DNA of 64,000 nt, from positions 62,001 through 126,000 of the forward strand of contig JAYODD010000003.1 in NCBI GenBank assembly GCA_038106145.1. Reading direction: 5' to 3'. The DNA comes from JBFJKD01 sp038106145. Its GTDB lineage: Bacteria; Pseudomonadota; Gammaproteobacteria; Pseudomonadales; Porticoccaceae. Positions within the stretch are counted from its first letter, which is position 1; each line of letters starts with the position of its first letter. This document shows, piece by piece, positions 8,666 to 17,180 of the stretch. Below the pieces are notes generated by a model. That model saw only the letters and a list, made by a program, of their open reading frames with translations. It was not told the DNA's origin and did no database searches. The position numbers and the translations under genes were made by a program.

Positions 8666-9364
8666 ATGGACAAGCTCAATCTCGATCAACACATCTCCAG
8701 ACAGTTCAATGAGGATCTGGAAAAAATTAAAAGCGAAATGCTGGCCATGGGCGGCCTGGTAGAAAGTCAGTTGGCGGACGCTGTTAAAGCGGTTGAAGAG
8801 GCGGACAGCGAGCTGGCGGCGCAGGTGGTCAAAACTGAAAGTCGTATCGATGAAATGGAACGCAGCATCGACGAACAGTGCGCGATGATTATCGCCCGTC
8901 GCCAACCGGCTGCCACGGACCTGCGCATGGTGCTGGCGGTCATAAAAAGTATTCGCGATCTGGAACGCGTTGGCGACGAAGCGCAAAAAATTGCCAAAAT
9001 GGCGATTAAACTCAGCGAGGATGGCGCAGCCCCCCGTGGTTATGTGGAGCTTCGGCATATCGCCAACGGCGTGCGCGAGATGTTGAACGAATCTCTCGAT
9101 GCCTTCACGCGCTTTGATAGTCCTGCGGCTCTGGCGACTCTGGCCAAGGATAACCAGATAGACCAGGAATACAAAACCGCGTTACGGGAAATGATTACCT
9201 ATATGATGGAAGATCCCCGCAGCATTTCCCGGGTAATGAACCTGTTGTGGGTGTTGCGGGCGTTAGAGCGGATCGGCGATCACGCCAAGAATATTTGCGA
9301 ACATATCGTGTATCTGGTCAAGGGTAAGGATATTCGTCACGGCCATCTGGACGAGGTGCAGTGA
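8666..9364 (+). CDS. phoU: Phosphate signalling regulator PhoU
   Basis: A 232-residue all-helical protein with the two PhoU repeats. The SIRDLERVGDEAQKIAK and ALERIGDHAKNICEHIVYL stretches carry the metal-cluster E/D-x3-D motifs. PhoU links the Pst transporter to PhoR and keeps the Pho regulon off when phosphate is plentiful. CTGGAGG lies 7 bases before the ATG. It is the last gene of pstC-pstA-pstB-phoU. The window also has a DUF47 protein, a distant PhoU relative, next to the PiT transporter. Confidence 0.96.
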   Translation: MDKLNLDQHISRQFNEDLEKIKSEMLAMGGLVESQLADAVKAVEEADSELAAQVVKTESRIDEMERSIDEQCAMIIARRQPAATDLRMVLAVIKSIRDLERVGDEAQKIAKMAIKLSEDGAAPRGYVELRHIANGVREMLNESLDAFTRFDSPAALATLAKDNQIDQEYKTALREMITYMMEDPRSISRVMNLLWVLRALERIGDHAKNICEHIVYLVKGKDIRHGHLDEVQ

Positions 9365-9420
9365 CCTATACCGCCTGATCGAAGGGCGCTGCGGTTAATA
9401 TTTTCTCTACAGGATATTGC

Positions 9421-10104
9421 ATGAAAGATCTCTTCGACAGAAACCGCGCCTGGGCGGCGAACATCAAAAACCGCGACCCGGAATTTTTTGCCCAGCTTTC
9501 CAGACAACAGGCACCGGAATACCTGTGGATTGGTTGTTCGGACAGTCGTGTCCCGGCCAATGACATCGTGGGATTGCTTCCGGGCCAGCTATTTGTGCAC
9601 CGCAACGTGGCCAACGTGGTGGTGCATACCGATCTCAACTGCCTTTCTGTTATCCAGTTTGCGGTGGACGTGCTCAAGGTCAAACACATTATTGTCTGTG
9701 GTCATTACGGTTGTGGGGGTGTCAAGGCGGCTGCCGAAAAACAGCAACTCGGCCTGATCGACAACTGGTTACGCCATGTGCAGGACGTGCAAAACAAACA
9801 TCAGCGCTGGGTTGGGAAAATAGCCGATGAACGGGATCGTCTGGCCAGCGTGTGCGAACTCAATGTCATCGAGCAGGTCGTAAACGTGTGTCAGACCACG
9901 GTGGTACAGGATGCCTGGAAACGGGGGCAGTCGCTGGGTGTACATGGCTGGATTTATGATATTGGTGACGGGCTGCTGAACAATTTATCGATGAGTGTGG
10001 ATGGCCCCGAAAAAATACTGCCGGTATATCGTAAAGCAATTGGTGAAAAATCCCGCTACGCCAGACAGCATCTGACGACTCCGGCGGTCAGATTGCAATC
10101 ATGA
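9421..10104 (+). CDS. can: Beta-class carbonic anhydrase
   Basis: A 227-residue cytoplasmic zinc enzyme interconverting CO2 and bicarbonate. Zinc ligands and the catalytic dyad are visible as CSDSR (Cys, Asp, Arg) and the HYGCGG motif (His, Cys). The VHRNVANVVVHTDLN stretch is typical of the proteobacterial Can group. ACAGGA precedes the ATG. The stop overlaps the start of the next gene by four bases (ATGA), so the two are translationally coupled. It follows phoU by 56 bp without a clear terminator. Confidence 0.95.
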   Translation: MKDLFDRNRAWAANIKNRDPEFFAQLSRQQAPEYLWIGCSDSRVPANDIVGLLPGQLFVHRNVANVVVHTDLNCLSVIQFAVDVLKVKHIIVCGHYGCGGVKAAAEKQQLGLIDNWLRHVQDVQNKHQRWVGKIADERDRLASVCELNVIEQVVNVCQTTVVQDAWKRGQSLGVHGWIYDIGDGLLNNLSMSVDGPEKILPVYRKAIGEKSRYARQHLTTPAVRLQS

Positions 10105-10790
10105 CATCTGGCCCCTTGTTTCAACCCACCCTGTTGTCGTTTCTCGAAGAGCTGGCACAGAATAATAACCGCGCCTGGTTTACTGAAAATAAAGCTCGCT
10201 ACGAAAGCGAGGTGTTGTTTCCCTGTCTCGACTTTATCGCCGCCATGGGGCCGCGCCTGCAAAAAATTTCCCCCCGGTTTGAAGCCATTCCCCGGCGTAT
10301 GGGCGGCTCGCTGATGCGGGTGTATCGGGATACGCGGTTTGGCCACGACAAAACCCCCTACAAAACCAATGTCGGCATTCAGTTTCGCCACGTGTTGGGC
10401 AAAGATGTGCACGCTCCCGGATTTTATCTGCACATTCAACCACAGGAAGTGTTCGTTGGTGTGGGTAGCTGGCGCCCCGACCCGGACGCGCTGCGCAAAA
10501 TTCGCGAGCGCATCCTGGCCAAACCGGCGTTGTGGCAGCAGGCGGTGGGTGAGCGCAAGTTTTCCCGCCATTTTGAATTAAGCGGCGACACCTTAATCAG
10601 GCCACCCAAAAACGTGCCTGCCGACCATCCTTTGCTTGTGGATCTCAAACGCAAGGACTTTATCGCACTCAAACATCTCGATCAGCAGTGCATCCTGGCA
10701 CCGGGGTTTATGGGAGAAGTAACGCGGCTGTTTTCGGCCGGGGCGCCGCTGATGAAGTTTTTGTGTGATGCGCTGGCTCTAGATTTTTGA
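10101..10790 (+). CDS. DUF2461 family protein
   Basis: A 229-residue soluble protein of the DUF2461/TIGR02453 family. Family features are FLEELAQNNNRAWFTENK near the N-terminus, the RVYRDTRFGHDKTPYKTN stretch in the middle and HIQPQEVFVGVGSW after it. No biochemical role is established for the family. It overlaps the carbonic anhydrase stop by four bases and is probably in the same transcript. The family is widespread as a single-domain protein; nothing here suggests a special function. Confidence 0.88.
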   Translation: MTSGPLFQPTLLSFLEELAQNNNRAWFTENKARYESEVLFPCLDFIAAMGPRLQKISPRFEAIPRRMGGSLMRVYRDTRFGHDKTPYKTNVGIQFRHVLGKDVHAPGFYLHIQPQEVFVGVGSWRPDPDALRKIRERILAKPALWQQAVGERKFSRHFELSGDTLIRPPKNVPADHPLLVDLKRKDFIALKHLDQQCILAPGFMGEVTRLFSAGAPLMKFLCDALALDF

Positions 10791-10975
10791 TCGAAACAAA
10801 TCTGCGGTGCTCGCGACTCGATCCGGGCACAGGGTGGTAGACAGCTTAAAAATAAGTGCGGCCCGTTGACCTTATCTGCGCGGTATGATGTTATTACCGT
10901 GCGGTAGAGTTTGCGTAAATCTTCGCGCCAACGGGCGGAATTTGCGCCGGAAAAAATAATTTTCGAGGTACGCAT

Positions 10976-12160
10976 ATGTCCATGCCCTACGGGATAGACT
11001 TTCGAGACAAGGCCGCCATCGTCGGTATTGGGGAGACGGACTATGTACGCGGCGCAAACAAGCCCTCCGCGGAACAGATGCTCGAAGCGACCCGTATTGC
11101 CATTGCCGACGCGGGCCTCAAACCTCAGGACATCGACGGCATCGTGCTGCCGCCGGTTAATATCACCGCCGAGGAAATCGCAGCCAATCTCGGCATCGAG
11201 GATATTCGCTACAGCGTTTCGGTAAACATGGGCGGTGCCAGTCCGATCACTGCCCTGCAAAGCGCGGCCATGGCTATCGCCGCCGGGGTGGCCAAAAATG
11301 TGGTGGTAACCGTCGGCTGGAATGGTTATTCCGCCATGCGCCCCAAGCCGGGGGTCACCCATCAGGAGACGATTTCCCTGGCCGCAATGGAACGCACCTT
11401 AATGAATTACTACCTGCCGTATGGCGGCGCTTCGCCGGTGCAGATGTACGCCTGGATCGCCATGCGGCATATGCAAACGTTTGGCATTAGCCACGAAGCC
11501 ATGGGCGCGGTGGCGGTTGCCAGTCGCAAACACGCGCAGTTTAACGACAAGGCGATTACCCGGGGTAAAACCCTGAGCATGGAGGAATATCTGGCATCGC
11601 GCTGGATATCCGAGCCGTTCCGATTGTACGACTGTTGTCTGGAAACTGACGGCGCCTGTACGGTAGTGGTAACCAGCGCCGAGCGGGCCAGGGACCTCCC
11701 CCATCGCCCGGTCTATATTATGGCCGCAGCTGAAGGGCACCCGTACCCGGCGGATGATATCGCCAACCGGCCCGATATGTTCCATATTGGCCTCAGTAAT
11801 TCGGCACCAAAGGCCTTTGCCATGGCGGGGGTAAAACCCACTGATATGGATTTTCTCCAGATTTACGACTGCTTCACCTATGTGGTGCTGCTGCAGCTCG
11901 AAGCGCTGGGTATGTGTGAGCAGGGCGCGGCAGGAGAGTTTGTCAAAAACGGCCAGATCGAAATTGGTGGTCGCTACCCCATGAATACCCACGGCGGGTT
12001 GCACTCTCAGGCCCACGTGTGGGGCCTTAACCACACGGTGGAGGCGACCCGGCAACTGCGCGGCGATGGCAGCGCGGTACAGGTGAAAGACGCGGAAATC
12101 GGCGTGGTCACCGGCTGGGGGGATTTTGGCGACGGCAGCCTGGCAATCTTGAGGAGATAA
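10976..12160 (+). CDS. Thiolase-like protein without the N-terminal cysteine
   Basis: A 394-residue member of the SCP2/lipid-transfer thiolase branch. AAIVGIGETDY opens the first domain and NTHGGLHSQAH (337-347) with GWGDFGDG closes the second. Where true thiolases carry the nucleophilic Cys, this protein reads VNMGGAS (83-89). A tyrosine in QIYDCFT (Y297) matches the region of the catalytic Tyr of Ltp2-type steroid side-chain aldolases. The next gene, 5 bp on, is a DUF35 Zn-ribbon/OB protein, the usual partner of such enzymes. A retro-aldol or acyl-CoA-binding role in lipid or steroid side-chain breakdown is therefore more likely than classical thiolysis; the substrate is unknown. Confidence 0.85.
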   Translation: MSMPYGIDFRDKAAIVGIGETDYVRGANKPSAEQMLEATRIAIADAGLKPQDIDGIVLPPVNITAEEIAANLGIEDIRYSVSVNMGGASPITALQSAAMAIAAGVAKNVVVTVGWNGYSAMRPKPGVTHQETISLAAMERTLMNYYLPYGGASPVQMYAWIAMRHMQTFGISHEAMGAVAVASRKHAQFNDKAITRGKTLSMEEYLASRWISEPFRLYDCCLETDGACTVVVTSAERARDLPHRPVYIMAAAEGHPYPADDIANRPDMFHIGLSNSAPKAFAMAGVKPTDMDFLQIYDCFTYVVLLQLEALGMCEQGAAGEFVKNGQIEIGGRYPMNTHGGLHSQAHVWGLNHTVEATRQLRGDGSAVQVKDAEIGVVTGWGDFGDGSLAILRR

Positions 12161-12164
12161 TTCG

Positions 12165-12590
12165 ATGAGCGACGCGCAATTTATTCCCAACCCTCCGCCC
12201 ATGCCCAACCACTACCTGGATAAAGAGTTCTGGGAACACTGCGCCAACAATATACTGTGCTTTCAGTGCTGCGTGGACTGCGAGACCTGGCGCCACATAC
12301 CGCGATTTATGTGTGCCAGGTGTGGTTCGCCCAACTGGGGTTGGCGGCAATCGTCAGGGCGCGGGGAGATCTACTCCTGGACCGTGGCCCATATGCCCAT
12401 GTCGCCGGAGTTCGACACCCTTTTTCCCTACGCCGTGCTGGTGGTGGAAATGGAGGAAGGGGTGCGCATCACTGCGGGATTGCGCGACCTGGACTTTAAG
12501 GACCTGAAAATTGGTTTGCCGGTTGAAGTAGTCTTTGAACCGCTTAAGGACGGTGCGGTGCTGCCATTTTTCCGGCCGCGGAGCGCCTAG
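12165..12590 (+). CDS. Zn-ribbon/OB-fold (DUF35) protein
   Basis: A 141-residue acyl-CoA-associated DUF35 protein. A zinc ribbon is formed by CVDC (36-39) and CARC (50-53), followed by the OB fold (GEIYSWTVAHMPM to PVEVVFEPL). Such proteins bind beside thiolase-like enzymes, for example the DUF35 domain of ChsH2 with Ltp2, and help position the acyl-CoA. It starts 5 bp after the thiolase-like gene, so the two products probably form a complex. It lacks the MaoC-like hydratase domain found in some partners. Confidence 0.88.
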   Translation: MSDAQFIPNPPPMPNHYLDKEFWEHCANNILCFQCCVDCETWRHIPRFMCARCGSPNWGWRQSSGRGEIYSWTVAHMPMSPEFDTLFPYAVLVVEMEEGVRITAGLRDLDFKDLKIGLPVEVVFEPLKDGAVLPFFRPRSA

Positions 12591-12637
12591 CTACCAGCCT
12601 CGACCGGTCGTCAGAATCAGTGGACAAGACTTAACTG

Positions 12638-13495
12638 CTACATCGGTTTCTGTGCGGTAACAATCGTACTTGCCGAATCCATAATCACCCCGCGACCAGT
12701 CGTATATTTTTCGAATAAAGCCAACATATCGCGGGCGATCAACGCCCTGGTCGGCTCATCCGGATCGGTTTGCCTGATCGCACCGCCGGAGGGACTCAAG
12801 CGCAGTAAAAATTCCAGTGCCCGTTGCGGATCATCGCCGAGCACAAATGGTTGTCGCAGGTCTGTGGTGGTTGTTCCGGTAAAGCCTGCCGCTGTGAGAA
12901 TGGCCTGTACGCGGTCCTTGTCGCTTAATGAAAATGGGCCGGGTTCCCCGGGCTTCGAGGGTGGTGGTAGTGAAATATGTTGCGCGACAACGGCCAGTGG
13001 CTGACGCACCCATTCGTTGTCCCGGGCAGATTGCCAGCAAATAAATACGAGCTGTCCGCCCGGTTTTAAGGCGCGCCACAAATTCGTGAAGGCCGCGATC
13101 GGATCGTCAAAAAACATGACCCCAAAGCGCGAAAAAACCACGTCGTAGCGGTTCTCTGCAAAGGGGTAAACCTGTGCATCTGCGGCGGTAAATGCCACGT
13201 TGTTTAAGTCCGCGGTGCGAGCATTCACCGCGGCCCGTTGCAATAACGGGCGCGAAATATCTACGCCATGCACGGCTCCCCCGACGCCCACTTGTTGAGC
13301 CATGCTAATGGTGGTGCCGCCGCAGCCACAGCCCACATCGAGGACCTGGTCATCAATCTGGAGTTTTGCAGCGGCAATAGCGGCATTGCCCAATGGGGAT
13401 AAACTGGCTTCCAGTCGATCTTCGAAGCTCATCCAGGTGTGGCCGCCGTCCCCGTTCCAGAACTCGTCCATTGCGACATTGTTGGCGTCAGTCAT
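12638..13495 (-). CDS. Class I SAM-dependent methyltransferase
   Basis: A 285-residue protein with SAM-binding motif I VLDVGCGCGGTTI near residue 52, an acidic residue in HGVDISRP, and the motif-II/III stretch YDVVFSRFGVMFF with LKPGGQLVFICW. It resembles UbiE/COQ5-type and small-molecule methyltransferases, but the substrate cannot be read from the sequence. It stands alone on the minus strand, convergent with the thiolase-like/DUF35 pair and upstream of the M48 gene on the same strand with a 69-bp gap. Confidence 0.85.
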   Translation of the reverse strand: MTDANNVAMDEFWNGDGGHTWMSFEDRLEASLSPLGNAAIAAAKLQIDDQVLDVGCGCGGTTISMAQQVGVGGAVHGVDISRPLLQRAAVNARTADLNNVAFTAADAQVYPFAENRYDVVFSRFGVMFFDDPIAAFTNLWRALKPGGQLVFICWQSARDNEWVRQPLAVVAQHISLPPPSKPGEPGPFSLSDKDRVQAILTAAGFTGTTTTDLRQPFVLGDDPQRALEFLLRLSPSGGAIRQTDPDEPTRALIARDMLALFEKYTTGRGVIMDSASTIVTAQKPM

Positions 13496-13564
13496 GTGTC
13501 CCTCTGCTGGCGTTGAATAAAGGGTTCCCGGGCGGTGGCTCCGAGTAGATTTTCGGGGAAGCGG

Positions 13565-15118
13565 TCACTGGGGTTTGGCTGCAATGACCCTGGCTCGATA
13601 GCGGTGCGCGGCGCCGCTGTCACCAAAGGGGCCGATGTCGGTGCGCATGGTCGCTTGCTGCCCTGCGTAGAGGCTGCGCGGGCCGCGCAACTGGGCGGAG
13701 CTGCCGACCATAAAGGCGTTGAGCATTTCCGTTAATTCCACCGTAATGTCGGTGACGGTCACCGTGCTGTTATTGCGGATCGCTACGTACAGATAGCCGT
13801 CGTTATTAACGAACACCTGGCTGGCGATGTATTTGTGGGGTGCGCTGGCCATTTCCAGGGTGGCGAGTTTGCCCTGCGCCTGTTTGCCTACCTCGCCCTT
13901 GTCCTGCGCCGCCTGCTGATAGTACTCAATGGCCTGTTGCTGGTTTCCTGAATCGGCGGCTATATCCCCCAGATAAAGGCTTGCGATCGGGGTGGGCAGC
14001 AGGGCGTAGCTGCGTTCCAGATCGGTGCGGGCACTGGGTTGCTTGTTATTTTCATAGCGTGCGATACCGCGGGCGAGGTGATGGCTAAAATAATCGGGGT
14101 TTTTCTCAATGGCCGCGCTGAAGTCGCGATCGGCATTAGCGGTATTTTCCAGCATGCGCCAGGCGTGGCCGCGCAATTCGTAAAATTGACCTTCCCGCGG
14201 CTGCAGTTTGATGGCTTTATCGAGGAGGGACAGGGCCGTTTTGGCGTCTTTGTTTTTCAGCGCTTTGAGGGCTTTCCCCTGAGCGTCGTAGGCAGCCTTA
14301 TCCCTGGTGATACGGGAAATCTTCTGTTGATAGCGATCGCGGTTGGTAGCGCCCCCGGGTGGGTAGCTCTGCGCTTTCAATTGGGTGGCGGAAACGCGCT
14401 CCTGGGAGGGTGGGTGGCTGGCGAACAGCCCGCTGAGGAAGTCCGGTTGACGACCCTCGGAGAGTTTTACGAAGGTCTGTTGTAATTTGACCGCGCCCTG
14501 AGGGTCGTATCCGGCGCGCACCATATACTCCATGCCGTACGCGTCGGATTCCAGTTCGGCACCACGGCCGTATTGCGCCATCCAGGCGGCGGCGCCCACC
14601 TGACCCGCCATTCCGCCGAGCTGTCCAAGACCGCTTTGCTGGGAGACTAGGTCAACCGCTGCGGCGCCCAGGCCAATCAGGGTCCCGCGGGACATCTGCG
14701 CGGCACTGTGGCGCGCGGCGGCGTGCACGATTTCGTGGGCGAGCACGGCGGCCAGTTGGGCTTCGTCCTCGAGGTGGGTCAACAGACCGCGGTTAATGGC
14801 TATTTTACCCCCTGGCAGCGCCCAGGCGTTGGGCACTGGATTATTGAGGACAACAAATTCGTAGGGCAGATCTTTGCGGTCGCTGACAGCGGCCAGTTTT
14901 CGGCCGATTTCGGCGACGTATACCTGTATTTCGGGATCGAGATAATAACGTCCGCCCTGTGCTTGCTGGGACGGGGCGTAGTGCTGGTTGCCAATGGCTA
15001 CCTCCTGCTCACCAGACACCAGGGAAAACTCCTGCTTGCCCGTCACCGGGTTGACTGCGCAGCCAAAGGCGGAGGCCAGTACCGCAGCAATAGTCAGACA
15101 GCGCACAATAAATGACAC
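13565..15118 (-). CDS. M48 metalloprotease with TPR repeats, lipoprotein
   Basis: A 517-residue envelope protease. The N-terminus is a lipoprotein signal with probable lipidated Cys20 (ASAFGC). The peptidase domain has HEIVH (128-132) and a third zinc ligand in ELESD (E190). From about residue 265 the chain is helical TPR repeats (KALKNKDAKTALSLLDKAI and similar), then a C-terminal beta region. The layout resembles BepA/LoiP-family periplasmic quality-control proteases that act on outer-membrane assembly. The gene is divergent from yaaA. A second, membrane-anchored M48 peptidase is encoded at 23.9 kb. Confidence 0.9.
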   Translation of the reverse strand: MSFIVRCLTIAAVLASAFGCAVNPVTGKQEFSLVSGEQEVAIGNQHYAPSQQAQGGRYYLDPEIQVYVAEIGRKLAAVSDRKDLPYEFVVLNNPVPNAWALPGGKIAINRGLLTHLEDEAQLAAVLAHEIVHAAARHSAAQMSRGTLIGLGAAAVDLVSQQSGLGQLGGMAGQVGAAAWMAQYGRGAELESDAYGMEYMVRAGYDPQGAVKLQQTFVKLSEGRQPDFLSGLFASHPPSQERVSATQLKAQSYPPGGATNRDRYQQKISRITRDKAAYDAQGKALKALKNKDAKTALSLLDKAIKLQPREGQFYELRGHAWRMLENTANADRDFSAAIEKNPDYFSHHLARGIARYENNKQPSARTDLERSYALLPTPIASLYLGDIAADSGNQQQAIEYYQQAAQDKGEVGKQAQGKLATLEMASAPHKYIASQVFVNNDGYLYVAIRNNSTVTVTDITVELTEMLNAFMVGSSAQLRGPRSLYAGQQATMRTDIGPFGDSGAAHRYRARVIAAKPQ

Positions 15119-15155
15119 GGGAAGCTCCTTTGGTTCGCAAACCGGATTTGGTCGT

Positions 15156-15161
15156 TATAAT
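15156..15161 (+). promoter_or_regulatory. Candidate -10 element for yaaA
   Basis: A perfect TATAAT lies 45 bases before the yaaA start in the divergent intergenic region. No -35 at proper spacing is visible (TTGGTT is 20 bases upstream), so this is only a candidate. Confidence 0.3.
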
Positions 15162-15206
15162 GACACAATACGCCGAAAACGGTTCCACGTGCCGACGGAC
15201 ACCTTC

Positions 15207-15986
15207 ATGTTAGCAGTGATTTCGCCCGCAAAAACTTTGGATTACGAGACGCCTCTTGCCGTCACCACCCACACGCTACCGGCGTTTCTCGACGATGCCG
15301 AGATGCTGATTAAGGAACTGCGAGCACTTTCGCCGCCCCAGGTAGCGGAGCTGATGGGTATCAGTCCCCAGTTGGGCGACCTGAATTTCGGACGCTTTCT
15401 CAACTGGCAGCGTCCATTCGATCTCGACAACGCCCGGCAGGCGGTGCTGGCGTTCAAGGGCGATGTGTACCAGGGCCTGCACGCCGAATCTCTGAATCAA
15501 AAGGATTTGCAGTGGGCGCAAAATCATTTGCGGATACTGTCCGGCCTCTATGGATTGTTGCGTCCGCTGGATCTTATGCAGCCGTATCGACTGGAAATGG
15601 GTACGCGCTTTTCCAACAGCCGCGGGGCCAACCTGTATCAATTCTGGGGCGATAAAATAACCGAGGGGTTAAACCTTGCGTTGCAACGCCAGCGGCAACC
15701 GGTGCTGGTGAACCTGGCGTCCAACGAATACTTCCGGGCGGTGCGCGTCGAGGGGCTTGCCGCAGACGTTATTACCCCGGTATTCAAGGACTGGAAAGGC
15801 GGCAAGTACAAGGTGGTGAGTTTCTACGCCAAAAGAGCCCGCGGCCTGATGAGCGCTTACATCATTAAAAATCGTCTTGAACAGGTGGACGCGATCAAGC
15901 ATTTTGATGGCGACGGCTATGCCTACAATGCGGCGCTGTCGTCGGCACGGGAATGGGTATTTGTGCGCAAGTTGGCGAGTGCGTAA
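15207..15986 (+). CDS. yaaA: Peroxide stress protein YaaA
   Basis: A 259-residue member of the DUF328/YaaA family, whose E. coli member limits intracellular iron and DNA damage under hydrogen peroxide stress and adopts a DNA-binding fold. Family marks are the start MLAVISPAKTLDYE, QPYRLEMGTRF, NLASNEYF and the C-terminal VVSFYAKRARGLMSAYIIK stretch. The ATG at 15207 matches the conserved family N-terminus, so longer upstream starts are rejected. The next gene starts 6 bp after its stop and is probably co-transcribed. Confidence 0.95.
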   Translation: MLAVISPAKTLDYETPLAVTTHTLPAFLDDAEMLIKELRALSPPQVAELMGISPQLGDLNFGRFLNWQRPFDLDNARQAVLAFKGDVYQGLHAESLNQKDLQWAQNHLRILSGLYGLLRPLDLMQPYRLEMGTRFSNSRGANLYQFWGDKITEGLNLALQRQRQPVLVNLASNEYFRAVRVEGLAADVITPVFKDWKGGKYKVVSFYAKRARGLMSAYIIKNRLEQVDAIKHFDGDGYAYNAALSSAREWVFVRKLASA

Positions 15987-15991
15987 TCCCG

Positions 15992-16603
15992 GTGGACAAA
16001 CCCTTTTCCCAGGCTTGCGAAAATAATAAGGCGCCGATTCTGACCGTTCTGCAGCGGGTGTTCGCGCCCTGCCGCAACATTCTCGAAATTGGCAGCGGTA
16101 CCGGTCAACACGCCGTCTGGTTTGCGCCGCGCCTGGCACACCTGCGCTGGCAAACCAGCGATCTGGCGGAAAATCACCCGGGTATCAACGCCTGGATTGA
16201 CGAGTACCCGGCCAGCAACCTGGCGCGACCCATCGCGCTCAATGTGGTGAGCGGTTCCTGGCCGGTAGACATGGACGGGGTATTTAGCGCCAACACCTGC
16301 CATATCATGCCCTGGCCAGGCGTGGTCAAAATGTTCGACGGTTTGGGGCGGCACCTGCCACGGGACGGCATGGTTGCGATTTATGGGCCGTTTAATTATC
16401 GCGGCGAGTTTACGTCGGCCAGCAACGCGCAGTTTGACCAGTGGCTCAGGCAACGGGCGCCCCATCAGGGTATCCGCGATATCGCCGCCATACAGCGTCT
16501 GGCGCAGCTGGCGGGTCTGGAGCCACTGGAAGACAATCCGATGCCGGCCAATAATCGTTTGCTGGTGTGGCGCAAATTTGCCGAGTATCAGCCTAGCGTT
16601 TGA
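15992..16603 (+). CDS. DUF938 family SAM methyltransferase
   Basis: About 203 residues. PFSQACENNKAPIL opens the protein, motif I ILEIGSGTGQHAVWFA binds SAM, and FSANTCHIMPWP with YGPFNYRGEFTS are DUF938 signatures. The target of this methyltransferase family is not known. A GTG at 15992 fits the usual family start (xDKPFSQACENN), although no clear ribosome-binding site is present and translation may be coupled to yaaA, 6 bp upstream. Its last 11 bp overlap the 3' end of the convergent SYLF gene. Confidence 0.87.
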   Translation: MDKPFSQACENNKAPILTVLQRVFAPCRNILEIGSGTGQHAVWFAPRLAHLRWQTSDLAENHPGINAWIDEYPASNLARPIALNVVSGSWPVDMDGVFSANTCHIMPWPGVVKMFDGLGRHLPRDGMVAIYGPFNYRGEFTSASNAQFDQWLRQRAPHQGIRDIAAIQRLAQLAGLEPLEDNPMPANNRLLVWRKFAEYQPSV

Positions 16604-17123
16604 TCGGGGTTATTTTCGCGCCCTCGAGAGTCAGGTTAAACATCAGCCCTTCGTTGGAAAAAATAAACCCCACAATAGGTTGTTTTGCGGTTTCCGTATC
16701 AATCTTGTCCCCCGCGCCCAGGGTTGCGATGGCCACGCTGCCATCAACTCCCGCCTGCCAGCCCTTGCTGTTGCGAAAGGTGGCGAGGGCTGAGTCGGTC
16801 ATAAACAGGATAATCTGCGACTTGCGCTGCGCTCCTACCTGTAAGCCAAAGGAGCCGGCGGCGATACTGTAATATCCCTGGGTATAGCCGTTAATCAGCA
16901 ATGCACCCTCGCCGTATTCCCCGCCGATCACAAAACCGGCCTTGTAAACCTTGGGAAACACCAGGATGCCCTTGGCGCTGGCGGCAAGTTTGGCGCCCGC
17001 CGGGGTGTGCGCGCGAAACTTGGCCAGGGCCTCCTGGACGTAAGCATCAATTTCATCGCTGGCGGACATGGCGGGTGGGATGAATAAAAACAGCAGTGCG
17101 ACAATCAAAGCCCGGGTACGCAT
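16593..17123 (-). CDS. YSC84/SYLF-domain lipid-binding protein
   Basis: A 176-residue protein with a signal peptide (LIVALLFLFIPPAMSA) and a single SYLF domain: AKGILVFPKVYKAGFVIGGE, GYYSIAAGSFGLQVGAQ and FRNSKGWQAGVDGSVA are family signatures. The SYLF fold binds phosphoinositides in eukaryotic Ysc84; bacterial versions are secreted or periplasmic and their ligand is unknown. It is convergent with the DUF938 gene, sharing 11 bp. The gene on the same strand upstream is an acyltransferase-like gene more than 1 kb away, so it is likely a single unit. Confidence 0.88.
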   Translation of the reverse strand: MRTRALIVALLFLFIPPAMSASDEIDAYVQEALAKFRAHTPAGAKLAASAKGILVFPKVYKAGFVIGGEYGEGALLINGYTQGYYSIAAGSFGLQVGAQRKSQIILFMTDSALATFRNSKGWQAGVDGSVAIATLGAGDKIDTETAKQPIVGFIFSNEGLMFNLTLEGAKITPIKR

Positions 17124-17180
17124 CGTGCGACCTCCAAGGTTAGTGATGGCTACTTCAGACCGGGAGTCTAACAGAGTTTT

